64,000 nucleotides of DNA, from the NCBI RefSeq assembly GCF_003097315.1, contig NZ_QDDL01000003.1, forward strand, positions 248,001 to 312,000, read 5' to 3'. Within the stretch, counting starts at the first letter, position 1. Every line of letters begins with the position of its first letter. The notes under the pieces are model-generated. The model had not been told where the DNA came from and ran no database searches. It worked only from the letters and a program-made list of their open reading frames with translations. A program made the position numbers and the translations under genes. Below are positions 1 to 7,627 of this stretch, in pieces. This DNA comes from Pelagibaculum spongiae. Its GTDB lineage: Bacteria; Pseudomonadota; Gammaproteobacteria; Enterobacterales; Pelagibaculaceae.

Positions 1-1
1 G

Positions 2-67
2 GTAATCTGCAAGAGCTGTATGCCAGAGGTTCGCGATGGTCGTAGTTCTTTCGAAGTTGAGGAATAA
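2..67 (+). CDS. 3' end of an unidentified gene (partial)
   Basis: The reading frame is open from base 2 to a TAA at 65-67 and gives a 21-residue tail with the pattern ICKSCMPEV and an acidic end (SSFEVEE). The start lies outside the window. The Cys-x-x-Cys pair could belong to a metal-binding or zinc-ribbon tail, but nothing so short can be assigned. It is followed by about 450 bases without a gene, consistent with a gene end. Confidence 0.35.
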   Translation, partial: VICKSCMPEVRDGRSSFEVEE

Positions 68-529
68 TCGATGGATCTTCGCCACATAGCCACCCTCGCC
101 TAACGCATCTTGAACATGCATGAATATATGGATTGGCTTTTGGATCAAACACTCTTCATCTTAAAATCATTCACGCGGTGTCGGCATAATAACTTTGGAT
201 CGATTTATTAAGTGGATGCTTAATAATCAGATTCCACTCCAGCTCATTTCAGTGGTTAATTGAGATTAGCTGGAATAGAGCATTTCGGGAAATCAAATGT
301 TTTTAGGATGTCATAGAAAAACCTTTGGCTGGCAGTTGTTTTTTTGTTGAGAAAAAGGCGGGTTAAAAACCGACCAAAAACCGCAAAAAATATATGCGCC
401 CAAATCTTCAGCCATAAAAAAACCCGACCCTAATGAATCGAGCTTTGGTTTTTTATCGGCAACCGTGATCTTAGCTTAGACCATACAGCGCGCTAAAATT
501 TCGACTGAAAGTAGTTTTTCTTTGTATGT
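68..529. other. Intergenic stretch with a degenerate terminator copy
   Basis: No convincing coding sequence is seen on either strand. The stretch is AT-rich and stop-rich. From 409 to 484 it carries a diverged copy of the sequence found just downstream of glpC (1827-1902). See the separate repeat entry. Confidence 0.5.
409..484. repeat. Diverged copy of the glpC terminator region
   Basis: This segment aligns by eye over about 75 bases with 1827-1902. Both have CAGCCA, an A-run, AACCCGA, then TATGAATCG or TAATGAATCG, TTTGGTTTTTTAT, and GGCAACCG. In the 1827 copy the arms AACCCGAT and ATCGGGTT form a perfect terminator hairpin. Here the right arm has decayed (ATCGAGCT), so the hairpin is weak. 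The two copies flank the accessory genes at 530-1588. Confidence 0.6.
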
Positions 530-877
530 TTACAAACCAAAAACATTAACAAAAAACTGTTCTCCATCATCCGTTCTTTCAACTGTGTAAGTGATGGGTA
601 TTTCATTTGTTATGCCTGTATTACTTGCCGTAATACCTAGCTGTGCTGCACAATCATAAGATCCTGTTGCATTATCCTCATGAGTTGTTCGAATAGCATT
701 TACAGAGTAAGAAATTAATTTTGCAGCCTCACTACCAAGCTGAGCGGCCATTTCTCTACCTGATATTTCTTTCACTAAATCAGTAGCATCATCACTCCCG
801 CATTTAGGTGTTGATTGCGAGCACCCCCCAACAGCTAGGCCAATCAATATTGTTGAAATTATGATAGATTTTTTCAT
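530..877 (-). CDS. Small lipoprotein of unknown function
   Basis: A 115-residue product when read from the ATG at 877; a GTG four codons upstream is possible, but a GGGA ribosome site sits about 7 bases before the ATG. The N-terminus has two lysines, a hydrophobic stretch and a lipobox (VGGC), so the mature protein should be a lipid-anchored periplasmic or outer-membrane protein. The mature part (CSQSTPKCGSDD, then an Ala-rich region and a predicted beta-rich tail) has a few cysteines and no motif I recognise. Together with the next gene it lies between two copies of a terminator-like repeat, suggesting an accessory insertion. Confidence 0.7.
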   Translation of the reverse strand: MKKSIIISTILIGLAVGGCSQSTPKCGSDDATDLVKEISGREMAAQLGSEAAKLISYSVNAIRTTHEDNATGSYDCAAQLGITASNTGITNEIPITYTVERTDDGEQFFVNVFGL

Positions 878-946
878 TTTAATTCCCACTGATAAATGAA
901 ATTATTTACAAGCATATAAAAATATAGCAACAATCAGTTTTGAATA

Positions 947-1588
947 TTACTCTTCAGCAGGAGCGGCAGCAGGAGCGGCAGCAGGAGCGGCAGCAGGAGC
1001 GGCAGCAGGAGCGGCAGCAGGAGCGGCAGCAGGAGCGGCAGCAGGAGCGGCAGCAGGAGCGGCAGCAGGAGCGGCAGCAGGAGCGGCAGCAGGAGCGGCA
1101 GCAGGAGCGGCAGCAGGAGCGGCAGCAGGAGCGGCAGCTTTATTACCTGTTAAAATTTCTTGCTTTCGCTTTGCTTCTGGAAGGTCATTCATACAATAAT
1201 TAATGTAATAAACAGTAAATAAAAACGTGTAAAAACCATTCATTCTTAAATCTATTTTATGTTCATTTAGTGCATATTCCTGTAGTACAGTTTTAGCTTT
1301 AAATGCCCAAACCACATACAAAACAATTGCACCAATACTAAAGAGCCCAGCAATTATATCTAAAGCCTCTTCTCCGCTTCCCGCTAATGCACCACCGAGA
1401 CCGGCACATACAGCAAGCCAAATAATAAACACACTATCAAAAATTTTATTCTTAGTTATCGATTCAATAACCGGACCATTCCTATACAACCAAAGAATGG
1501 GATAAATTCCTGCAGTTGCCATTGTGAGCAAAAACAAATTTACAGTTTTTGTACTGATTGCATCTTTCAATTCAGTGATGTTTGGCAT
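947..1588 (-). CDS. DUF4234-like membrane protein with an (AAAP)n tail
   Basis: 213 residues. An SD (AAGGAA) lies just upstream of the ATG. Residues 1-145 contain about four hydrophobic segments. The opening TVNLFLLTMATAGIYPILW resembles the DUF4234 family of small bacterial membrane proteins, whose function is unknown. From about residue 150 to the end the protein is an uninterrupted run of about 15 AAAP units ending AEE, encoded by a perfect 12-bp tandem array. Such a tail could be a flexible cytoplasmic linker. The family assignment is by resemblance; the repeat is directly visible. Confidence 0.7.
   Translation of the reverse strand: MPNITELKDAISTKTVNLFLLTMATAGIYPILWLYRNGPVIESITKNKIFDSVFIIWLAVCAGLGGALAGSGEEALDIIAGLFSIGAIVLYVVWAFKAKTVLQEYALNEHKIDLRMNGFYTFLFTVYYINYCMNDLPEAKRKQEILTGNKAAAPAAAPAAAPAAAPAAAPAAAPAAAPAAAPAAAPAAAPAAAPAAAPAAAPAAAPAAAPAEE
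961..1138. repeat. 12-bp tandem repeat array, about 15 copies
   Basis: The unit GAGCGGCAGCAG repeats without any internal mismatch from 961 to 1138, where the last unit loses its final two bases. It encodes AAAP on the minus strand within the DUF4234-like gene and would read QQER on the plus strand. Because 12 is a multiple of 3, copy-number changes would alter tail length but not frame. The perfect identity suggests recent expansion. Confidence 0.95.
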
Positions 1589-1826
1589 AACGTTCCTTTA
1601 TTTTTATGCTTTAGAAATTTAAGTTAACAACTGAGGAGCGCGTTCTAAAATCGATCTAGAAAAGCATTCCATCAATACATAAGCCTTTGATTTTAAGTGC
1701 AAGTTTTATCAGTCGGCCGTCAAGACTCTATACTTGTAAGCCTTATGTTTTACCACGCTGTCGGCAGAAAAGGAGTCTAACTGTTGTGAACAACATAATA
1801 AAGACAAGTCGTCACTTTTTTTGTTT

Positions 1827-1902
1827 CAGCCACAAAAAAACCCGATCCTTATGAATCGGGTTTTGGTTTTTTATTGGCAACCGCGATCGGTTTAGCCAAT
1901 GC
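1827..1902. terminator. glpC downstream terminator (and repeat partner of 409-484)
   Basis: The arms AACCCGAT and ATCGGGTT (about 1839-1863) form a strong hairpin with an A-run on the left and a T-run on the right, so it can terminate in both directions. It lies about 75 bases past the glpC stop. The whole segment has a diverged copy at 409-484. Confidence 0.75.
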
Positions 1903-1936
1903 CCTTGCTAAGAGTTCGGTACAAATAAATCAACAA

Positions 1937-3217
1937 CTAAGCCAATGCTCTTGCTAACAGCTCAATCGGGTGAAGTACTTCTTTAGTGGTGCTCATTTCT
2001 ACCTGCCAGCGGCAAGTTTCGCAGTCGGTGATCACATAATCGCAGCCACTTTCTTCAATTTGTTTAAACACTGGCGAGCCAATTTTTTGCGAGGTCTCAT
2101 AGTTTTCTTCTTTAAAACCATAAGTGCCTGCAATGCCACAGCAGTTCGGGTCAAGCCGGATTAAATTAATACCGGGAATTCTACTGAGTAGTTCCAAGGT
2201 ATAAATAACACCGCCAGAGCGCTCGAGGTGACATGGTGTATGGTAAGCCAACGTCAGGTTCAATGGCTTTAATTTCGGCATATTGCCAGCATCAAATTCG
2301 TTAATTAGGTAACGAGAGAAAAACTGTAAGTTTTTCTTAAAGGGTTCGTTATCTAGCCCTAAAACATGATCATATTCATCTGACAGCATGTAACTGCAAG
2401 AAGAAGATGTTGCGATAATGGTGCCTGGCTGACGTTCGAGCTCATCTTTATAAACCTCGATATTAGCCGTAGCATTTTTCATCGCTTTATCTTTAAAGCC
2501 ATTGGCTACCAAAGGCACGCCGCAACATTTAGCTTTTTTGGCAATTTGCACGCCAATGTTCATTTTATTGAGGACTTCTACCAATGCATGGCCCAGTTCT
2601 GGCATATTGTAGTTAACCGAGCAACCATGAAAATAATGCACCTGGCGTTCAAACTGGTTTTGCGTTGCTTCCTGCTTTTTGTACCAGCTAACGAAGCTTT
2701 GCTCGGCATATTTTGGAAAGGTTCGCTGCGCCGAAACACCAATGGTTTTTTCCATTACCACTTTAATCGGCTTTAAAGCCACCACCTTATTGACGATTTT
2801 CGCCAATGGGTTAGCAACCATTCCGCCCATTAAATCGGTACTAGACAGGATATAATCTCGAACACGCTTGGGGCTAATCGCGCCGCTGTTTTTCCAGCCG
2901 CCTTCGGTATTGGTTAATTTTGCCTGAGCAATAATATCGCCAATATTCACTCCGGAAGGACAAGCAATTTCACAGCGCTTGCAGTTGGTGCACAACTTTA
3001 AATAATCATCAAATAATGCGGGATCTTTCCGTCGAACACGCTCACCATCTGGGCCGCTTTGCTTTGGCCCCGGGTAATTAGGGTTCGCCTTGGCAACTGG
3101 GCAATACACTGTGCAAACAGTACATTTGATGCATTTTTCAAACGATCCATCTAAAGATGATTTGCTCAGAGCAGCCATATCCAAAGGTGAGGTGGGAGAA
3201 TTACCATCGGCACTCAT
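1937..3217 (-). CDS. glpC: Anaerobic glycerol-3-phosphate dehydrogenase subunit C
   Basis: 426 residues, slightly longer than E. coli GlpC (about 396). GlpC anchors the GlpAB dehydrogenase to the membrane and passes electrons to quinone. Two ferredoxin-type cysteine clusters are visible in the N-terminal quarter (CIKCTVCTVYCP and CTNCKRCEIACP), followed by two CCG domains (CCGVP near residue 233 and CCGIAG near residue 364), the family architecture. The start ATG overlaps the glpB stop by one base (TAATG), indicating translational coupling. It is the last gene of glpABC and is followed by a bidirectional terminator. Confidence 0.95.
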   Translation of the reverse strand: MSADGNSPTSPLDMAALSKSSLDGSFEKCIKCTVCTVYCPVAKANPNYPGPKQSGPDGERVRRKDPALFDDYLKLCTNCKRCEIACPSGVNIGDIIAQAKLTNTEGGWKNSGAISPKRVRDYILSSTDLMGGMVANPLAKIVNKVVALKPIKVVMEKTIGVSAQRTFPKYAEQSFVSWYKKQEATQNQFERQVHYFHGCSVNYNMPELGHALVEVLNKMNIGVQIAKKAKCCGVPLVANGFKDKAMKNATANIEVYKDELERQPGTIIATSSSCSYMLSDEYDHVLGLDNEPFKKNLQFFSRYLINEFDAGNMPKLKPLNLTLAYHTPCHLERSGGVIYTLELLSRIPGINLIRLDPNCCGIAGTYGFKEENYETSQKIGSPVFKQIEESGCDYVITDCETCRWQVEMSTTKEVLHPIELLARALA

Positions 3218-4503
3218 TATACCGCCTCCTTCTTACGCCAGTTTTCCAGAATTTGTTCTGCGGCATAAAAACCAGTTGAAGCAGCAACACCACTTCCACT
3301 ACCTTCTTTCACTGGATCATAGCCAGACAATACGCTACCAACACAGTATAAGTTATCAATCACTTCGCCTTGCAGGCTAGGATTGAGGAATTGATTGGTT
3401 TCAACGCCCGCATCCATAAATGGATGACTCATTGGATCAAAGAATTTTTCGCTATGCCATTCATTACGTGCAACCGGTGCTATGACATCTAGTCCGAAAA
3501 TAGCTTCCCGAATTTGCTGGCGATCGCCGACTAATCCTTTGCTGAAATAACTACCACTGGCCAGAACAAAATGATCGGCCCGGAAGCGCTGGTCACCTTG
3601 CTGACGGGTCATTACCGATTTTAATTGGCCTTGCTCAAACTCACCGCTAATCACTCGGTCACCTTGTAGCAATACACCGCCTAGCGCTTGAAAACGTGCT
3701 TTTAAAGCGTCTGCCAAACGAATGCCGGGCAATGAGGGTGGCATGGTCGGTACTTCGGTCAGTTTTAAACCGCTTTGCAGTTCTAGGCTTTGCTGCATCG
3801 CAATGCCTTCTTTAACACCCAATACCGAAGGAATTGCTACTAGATCTGCACCTTGTGCTTGATTGCGCAGTTTTTTAGCAATTTCTGCTAAATAATCACC
3901 CTGCTGCAAAATATAGGCAATGTCGCTAGAACGGAATTCACATGGATTACGTTTAACGGTTTTAAATGCATCTAGATCAATACTGCCGGTGGTGATTTTT
4001 AATTTATCACCAAACTGCTTTCGCAATGCTGCAACGGCTAATGCCGGTTGGAAATCACGAAAACCATCGATAGTAATTAAAGCGACACTTTTTAAATTAG
4101 TATGCGGCTGAAGACGTTTAACTGTTTTCTGTGATAACCAAGTCGGGCGCATCACACCCAATGTGCCTAAACGCAAGTGGTTTGATTCACCTTCGCCGTC
4201 CATTTCAATGCCTTCAGCGCCTAATAATCCGGCCATCCAGTTCATTGCATCACGCACCCGGTTTACGCCAACACAGGCATAAGGATGGTTTGGCCGGGTT
4301 TCGGCCATTTTTTCGATTACCTGAAACGGTCGATGAACCGGTTCACCGTCTAAAGCACCTAACAAATCCAGAGAGCCAGAGGCAAAGTGCAGAGCATTTT
4401 GCCCTTCACTAATCAGCGCAGTTTTCATCCCTGCTTCAAGGCAGCGAATCGCACAACTTAAGCCAGCGGTACCACCGCCAATAATCAGCGCATCATATTT
4501 CAT
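3217..4503 (-). CDS. glpB: Anaerobic glycerol-3-phosphate dehydrogenase subunit B
   Basis: 428 residues (E. coli about 419). The N-terminus has the dinucleotide-binding fingerprint GGGTAGLSCAIRC, and the C-terminus has a second flavoprotein segment (CVGSVLSGYDPVKEGSGSG). In the GlpABC complex this flavin-binding subunit works with GlpA to oxidise sn-glycerol-3-phosphate to dihydroxyacetone phosphate during anaerobic respiration. It overlaps glpA by 4 bases (ATGA) and glpC by 1 base, so the three subunits are translationally coupled. Confidence 0.94.
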   Translation of the reverse strand: MKYDALIIGGGTAGLSCAIRCLEAGMKTALISEGQNALHFASGSLDLLGALDGEPVHRPFQVIEKMAETRPNHPYACVGVNRVRDAMNWMAGLLGAEGIEMDGEGESNHLRLGTLGVMRPTWLSQKTVKRLQPHTNLKSVALITIDGFRDFQPALAVAALRKQFGDKLKITTGSIDLDAFKTVKRNPCEFRSSDIAYILQQGDYLAEIAKKLRNQAQGADLVAIPSVLGVKEGIAMQQSLELQSGLKLTEVPTMPPSLPGIRLADALKARFQALGGVLLQGDRVISGEFEQGQLKSVMTRQQGDQRFRADHFVLASGSYFSKGLVGDRQQIREAIFGLDVIAPVARNEWHSEKFFDPMSHPFMDAGVETNQFLNPSLQGEVIDNLYCVGSVLSGYDPVKEGSGSGVAASTGFYAAEQILENWRKKEAV

Positions 4504-6134
4504 AGCAATATCTCTCGATCCTGATCGGCTATATCACCAAGGCCAAATAAGCCCTGGTATACCCAATATGCGTATTCTGCTTCACGCAGTGTGTCGTTCC
4601 ACAGAACCGGCTTACAGCCCTTCCAACGCTCTTCCAGAAAATCTGCCAATAATTGGACAGATTCCATTTCACTGGCAGCGCCAAATTCATTAAACAATCC
4701 AGCAGCCCGGTAAGCGCACATTTCGCCCTGACACGGCCCCATACCCAAACGAGTACGGCGGCGTAAATCAACCATGTTGTCGACTTTTAACTCGCGAATG
4801 GCATATTCAATTTCACCGCGAGTGACCATTTCACATTCACAAATTAATGCGCTGTCTTGGTCAGTGTTTTTATCTTCAAGAATTTTTTTGCCGCGGGTAC
4901 CGTGACGGTAAATGGCTGAACCAGAAACCGAGCGAGAAGTTTTGCTGGCTAAAGTGGTTGCAGTGGTTTCAACATCGGAACCTGGCAAGGCAATTTCTGC
5001 GGTACGACAGGGTTCGCTGTTACCGAGTTTTTTCGCCAACAAGTCGGTGGTTCTTTCAGCCATCAAGCGATAAGTCATTAACTTGCCGCCAGTGATGGTG
5101 ACAAAACCATCTAAACCATCCCGCTCATGGTGATCAAGCAGGACAATACCGCGGGTAATATTACGCCCCGAATCATCATCGCCCAGCGACACCAGCGGAC
5201 GAACACCAGCATAGGCGCGTAACACACGAGCATGTTCCATCGACGGACAAAGCTTGCTGCCTTCGGCCATTAGCAAATCAACTTCTTCAGGGGTACAACT
5301 GAGATGTTCGATTTGGTCGTATGGGATGCGTGTTGAGGTGGTACCAATCACTGAAACTGTGTCACCTGGCACCAATATGTCGGCGTCAGCAGGCTTACGG
5401 CAGCGGTTAATTACCATGTTATTCATGCGGTGTTCCAGAATTAGCAAAGCACCCTTGGCTGGGAACATTCGTACCCGCAAGTCTGCATATTCACTAATAC
5501 CTTGGCCCCAAATACCGGCGGCATTCACCACATATTGGCAACGAATTTCTACCAATTCGCCATTGCGCAAATCACGCGCAATCACACCATTAATGCGGCC
5601 CTGTTCTCTTATCAGAGATTCGACACGGGTGTGATTAAAAATCTGACCGCCACGCTCAATGCCATCTAGCATGTTCGAAGCGGCTAACCGAAAAGGATCG
5701 ACCGTGCCATCGGGCACTTTTACTGCAGCAGTCAGCAACGGATTGGCACTTGGCTCCATTTGCAATGCTTGGGCAGGATCCATTCGCTCGGCTTGAATTC
5801 CAGCACTGGTGCAGGCCGAAACAAAATTGTCGACATACGCTAGGTCATCTTCCGGCAGGGTAATAAACAAGCCATTAGTCGGCTCGATACAGTGCCTGGC
5901 AACCTGTTTTAAGATCATGTTTTCTTTTATGCATTCTGCGGCCGAGTGTTGGTCGGTCACGGCATAACGCGCACCGGAATGGAGTAGTCCGTGATTGCGG
6001 CCTGTGGCACCCGACGCAATGTCATATTGCTCCAGCAAAATACATTTGATACCGCGCATTGCGCAATCTCGCATGACTCCTGCACCAGTGGCACCGCCAC
6101 CTATGATGACAACATCGGTCTCTAATTTTTTCAT
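4500..6134 (-). CDS. glpA: Anaerobic glycerol-3-phosphate dehydrogenase subunit A
   Basis: 544 residues (E. coli 542). An FAD-binding motif (IIGGGATGAGVMRDCAMRG) sits at residues 11-29, followed by the DAO-type oxidase fold. The C-terminal part has the BFD-like iron-sulfur domain with CECEMVTRGE and GPCQGEMC cysteines. It is the catalytic subunit oxidising glycerol-3-phosphate, used with fumarate or nitrate respiration. It is first in the operon; the ribosome site upstream is weak. A possible FNR-like half-perfect site lies about 140 bases upstream. Assignment is firm from motifs and operon order. Confidence 0.95.
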   Translation of the reverse strand: MKKLETDVVIIGGGATGAGVMRDCAMRGIKCILLEQYDIASGATGRNHGLLHSGARYAVTDQHSAAECIKENMILKQVARHCIEPTNGLFITLPEDDLAYVDNFVSACTSAGIQAERMDPAQALQMEPSANPLLTAAVKVPDGTVDPFRLAASNMLDGIERGGQIFNHTRVESLIREQGRINGVIARDLRNGELVEIRCQYVVNAAGIWGQGISEYADLRVRMFPAKGALLILEHRMNNMVINRCRKPADADILVPGDTVSVIGTTSTRIPYDQIEHLSCTPEEVDLLMAEGSKLCPSMEHARVLRAYAGVRPLVSLGDDDSGRNITRGIVLLDHHERDGLDGFVTITGGKLMTYRLMAERTTDLLAKKLGNSEPCRTAEIALPGSDVETTATTLASKTSRSVSGSAIYRHGTRGKKILEDKNTDQDSALICECEMVTRGEIEYAIRELKVDNMVDLRRRTRLGMGPCQGEMCAYRAAGLFNEFGAASEMESVQLLADFLEERWKGCKPVLWNDTLREAEYAYWVYQGLFGLGDIADQDREILL

Positions 6135-6209
6135 ATTGCAAACCGGCTGATAGCTACTTCAACACCCTATTTGGTATGCGGGACAGGTTTGTTACAACAA
6201 ACTTACGAG

Positions 6210-6395
6210 TCACATGCCAAAGTTTGAGTGAGTTCGAATTCCTATAAGAACATCGGAACCGAAAATTTCGATTGATTTATGACAAGGCAGCCCAGCATTT
6301 TTTCGCAAACGCGCCAAAATACCTCTAAAGAGATAAATGCTCACTAAAATGGCGAACGAAAACAACAAAACCGAAAATATGAAATAAGTCAACAT
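6210..6395 (-). CDS. Possible small membrane protein
   Basis: A 61-codon frame from an ATG at 6395 (a TTG lies two codons upstream). It begins with one clear hydrophobic segment (TYFIFSVLLFSFAILVSIYL) followed by a basic stretch (RGILARLRKN) and a polar tail, a shape typical of single-pass small membrane proteins. A weak purine-rich site (AGGT) precedes it. It lies in the region upstream of glpA on the same strand, so it could equally be chance coding in a promoter/leader region. No family recognised. Confidence 0.3.
   Translation of the reverse strand: MLTYFIFSVLLFSFAILVSIYLFRGILARLRKNAGLPCHKSIEIFGSDVLIGIRTHSNFGM
6272..6285. promoter_or_regulatory. Possible FNR-like site upstream of glpA
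   Basis: TTGAT-TTAT-GACAA matches the FNR/ANR consensus TTGAT-N4-ATCAA at 8 of 10 core positions. It lies about 140 bases before the glpA start. E. coli glpACB is FNR-activated, which makes the site plausible. It overlaps the doubtful small reading frame at 6210-6395. Confidence 0.25.
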
Positions 6396-6458
6396 GAACA
6401 AACAATCGAACCTATTGTTTTTCTTAAATAATTTACTTCATCAAAAACCATCTATTCG

Positions 6459-7034
6459 CTACTCTGTCAGGTTAAGCGAAAATACTGGCTGATAAATTGA
6501 ACCCGTATGATCTAACTGACTATGGAATAACGTGACAGTTTGTGAAATATCGGTTGGTAAATTTACTGACATAGGCAATGGGCTTTGATCACCATTAGCT
6601 TCAAACGAACTTGAATCAAGTTTTGCAAGCGTAATATGTGGTCGAAAAATACGTGCTTCAGATTCAACACCCAACTTGAGCAATACCTGCTCAACTTTTG
6701 CCAACAAATCTAATAAAGAAAGGTTTGGCTCAGCCATTAAAGCCAGATATTGAGGGTCGTTGGCGCAAGGGAATAATTTTAGCTGATAGGGCGCAATGAT
6801 TACCTGACTGAGACTGGGCTGGATATGTTGTAACGCCTGCGACAACTGCTGCAAAAATTCCATGCTGCGCTGGCCCAAAAACGCCAAGGTTAAATGCAAT
6901 TTTTCTGGCGAATATAAAGCCACATCTTTGGGCAGTGTGGGTAGGTTTTGCTTGGCCCATTGGCAGATAGATGCTGCTTGAGCAGCGGAAGGCTGCAAAG
7001 CAATAAAACTTCGATATTGATCACTGGATACCAT
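6459..7034 (-). CDS. thpR: RNA 2',3'-cyclic phosphodiesterase (LigT/ThpR family)
   Basis: 191 residues from the ATG at 7034. The upstream TTG at 7052 is unlikely to be the start because a strong GGAGGT site lies inside that extension, about 10 bases before the ATG. The two family motifs are present: HLTLAFLG near residue 44 and HITLAKL near residue 133, each giving a catalytic HxT. These 2H phosphoesterases open 2',3'-cyclic phosphates in RNA and can join 2'-5' linkages in vitro; the cellular role is unclear. The gene stands alone upstream of the glp operon on the same strand. Confidence 0.9.
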   Translation of the reverse strand: MVSSDQYRSFIALQPSAAQAASICQWAKQNLPTLPKDVALYSPEKLHLTLAFLGQRSMEFLQQLSQALQHIQPSLSQVIIAPYQLKLFPCANDPQYLALMAEPNLSLLDLLAKVEQVLLKLGVESEARIFRPHITLAKLDSSSFEANGDQSPLPMSVNLPTDISQTVTLFHSQLDHTGSIYQPVFSLNLTE

Positions 7035-7126
7035 TTTAATTACTACCTCCAAAAGCAGATCAATCGGTCTCTGTCAGTTACTAAATTGTTGGTTAGCAGT
7101 AAGCCTCGAGGTTAATTTGGAGTACC

Positions 7127-7170
7127 GTCATCCCGTATAGGGATTGCGGGACCCAGCTGCCATGGATGGT
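7127..7170. repeat. Short dispersed repeat, copy 1
   Basis: GTCATCCC, then GGATTGCGGGACCCAG, TGCCATGGATGGT. A clearly related copy is at 57721-57764 with GTCATTCC, GGATGCCGGAACCCAG, TGCCAAGGATGGT. Both copies are intergenic. The family is not one I can name. Confidence 0.5.
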
Positions 7171-7258
7171 AATAGTTAAAGCTCGTACATACTTTTGCAG
7201 ATAAAAGCACCAACTTGAAGCTGCGCCATTATCCCCGCCAAATTTTTCCGAATCGTTT

Positions 7259-7385
7259 TATAGCCAAAGTAATTGGAGATGCAGGCAGGCGGCAAACGAG
7301 CGAAGCCCCATGAGCTTACAGTTGTAAGTGATTGGGGTGAGCGAAAGCAGCCAACGCATCTGCACCTTCAAGTACGACAGGTATA
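7259..7385. repeat. ERIC (IRU) element, full length
   Basis: 127 bases, the standard ERIC length. It starts TATAGCC and ends GGTATA. It contains CGAAGCCCCATGAGCTTAC and TAAGTGATTGGGGTGAGCG, which match the two conserved ERIC core arms with few changes, and the flanks GCAGGCAGGCGGCAA and GCAGCCAACGCATCTGCA. The element is palindromic at its centre, so RNA across it should fold. It sits between thpR and the RND operon. Confidence 0.9.
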
Positions 7386-7627
7386 TTGATTCAACCATCT
7401 TGCCTAACAGTAGGATCTAAAAGATAACCGCTAACTTAGCAAGCAACAAACCTGACAATTACCAAACGTTTAGAAAAGCCGACCGCTTTACAAATAGTTA
7501 CAAGATACCATAACAGAAATAACCACAGCAAATATCTGATAAAACAAGAAATAATTGTGAGTTATCTTGCTTGGCGGTATAATTCCTTAAATCAATATCA
7601 CCTGTCACCTTTGAGCAGATCCAGCAC

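Larger units (their letters stand above)
7035..7627. other. Intergenic region with two repeat elements
   Basis: No gene is visible. The stretch holds a short dispersed repeat (7127-7170), a full-length ERIC element (7259-7385), and an AT-rich leader ahead of the RND efflux operon. Confidence 0.6.

Noticed and set aside
961-1138. CRISPR array
   Set aside because: Units are contiguous 12-mers with no spacers, and there are no cas genes nearby. It is a coding tandem repeat.
940-1203. Plus-strand reading frame with a long QQER repeat
   Set aside because: It exists only because the 12-bp array is open on both strands. It has no ribosome site, and the opposite strand encodes a membrane protein with a good SD and non-repeat N-terminus.
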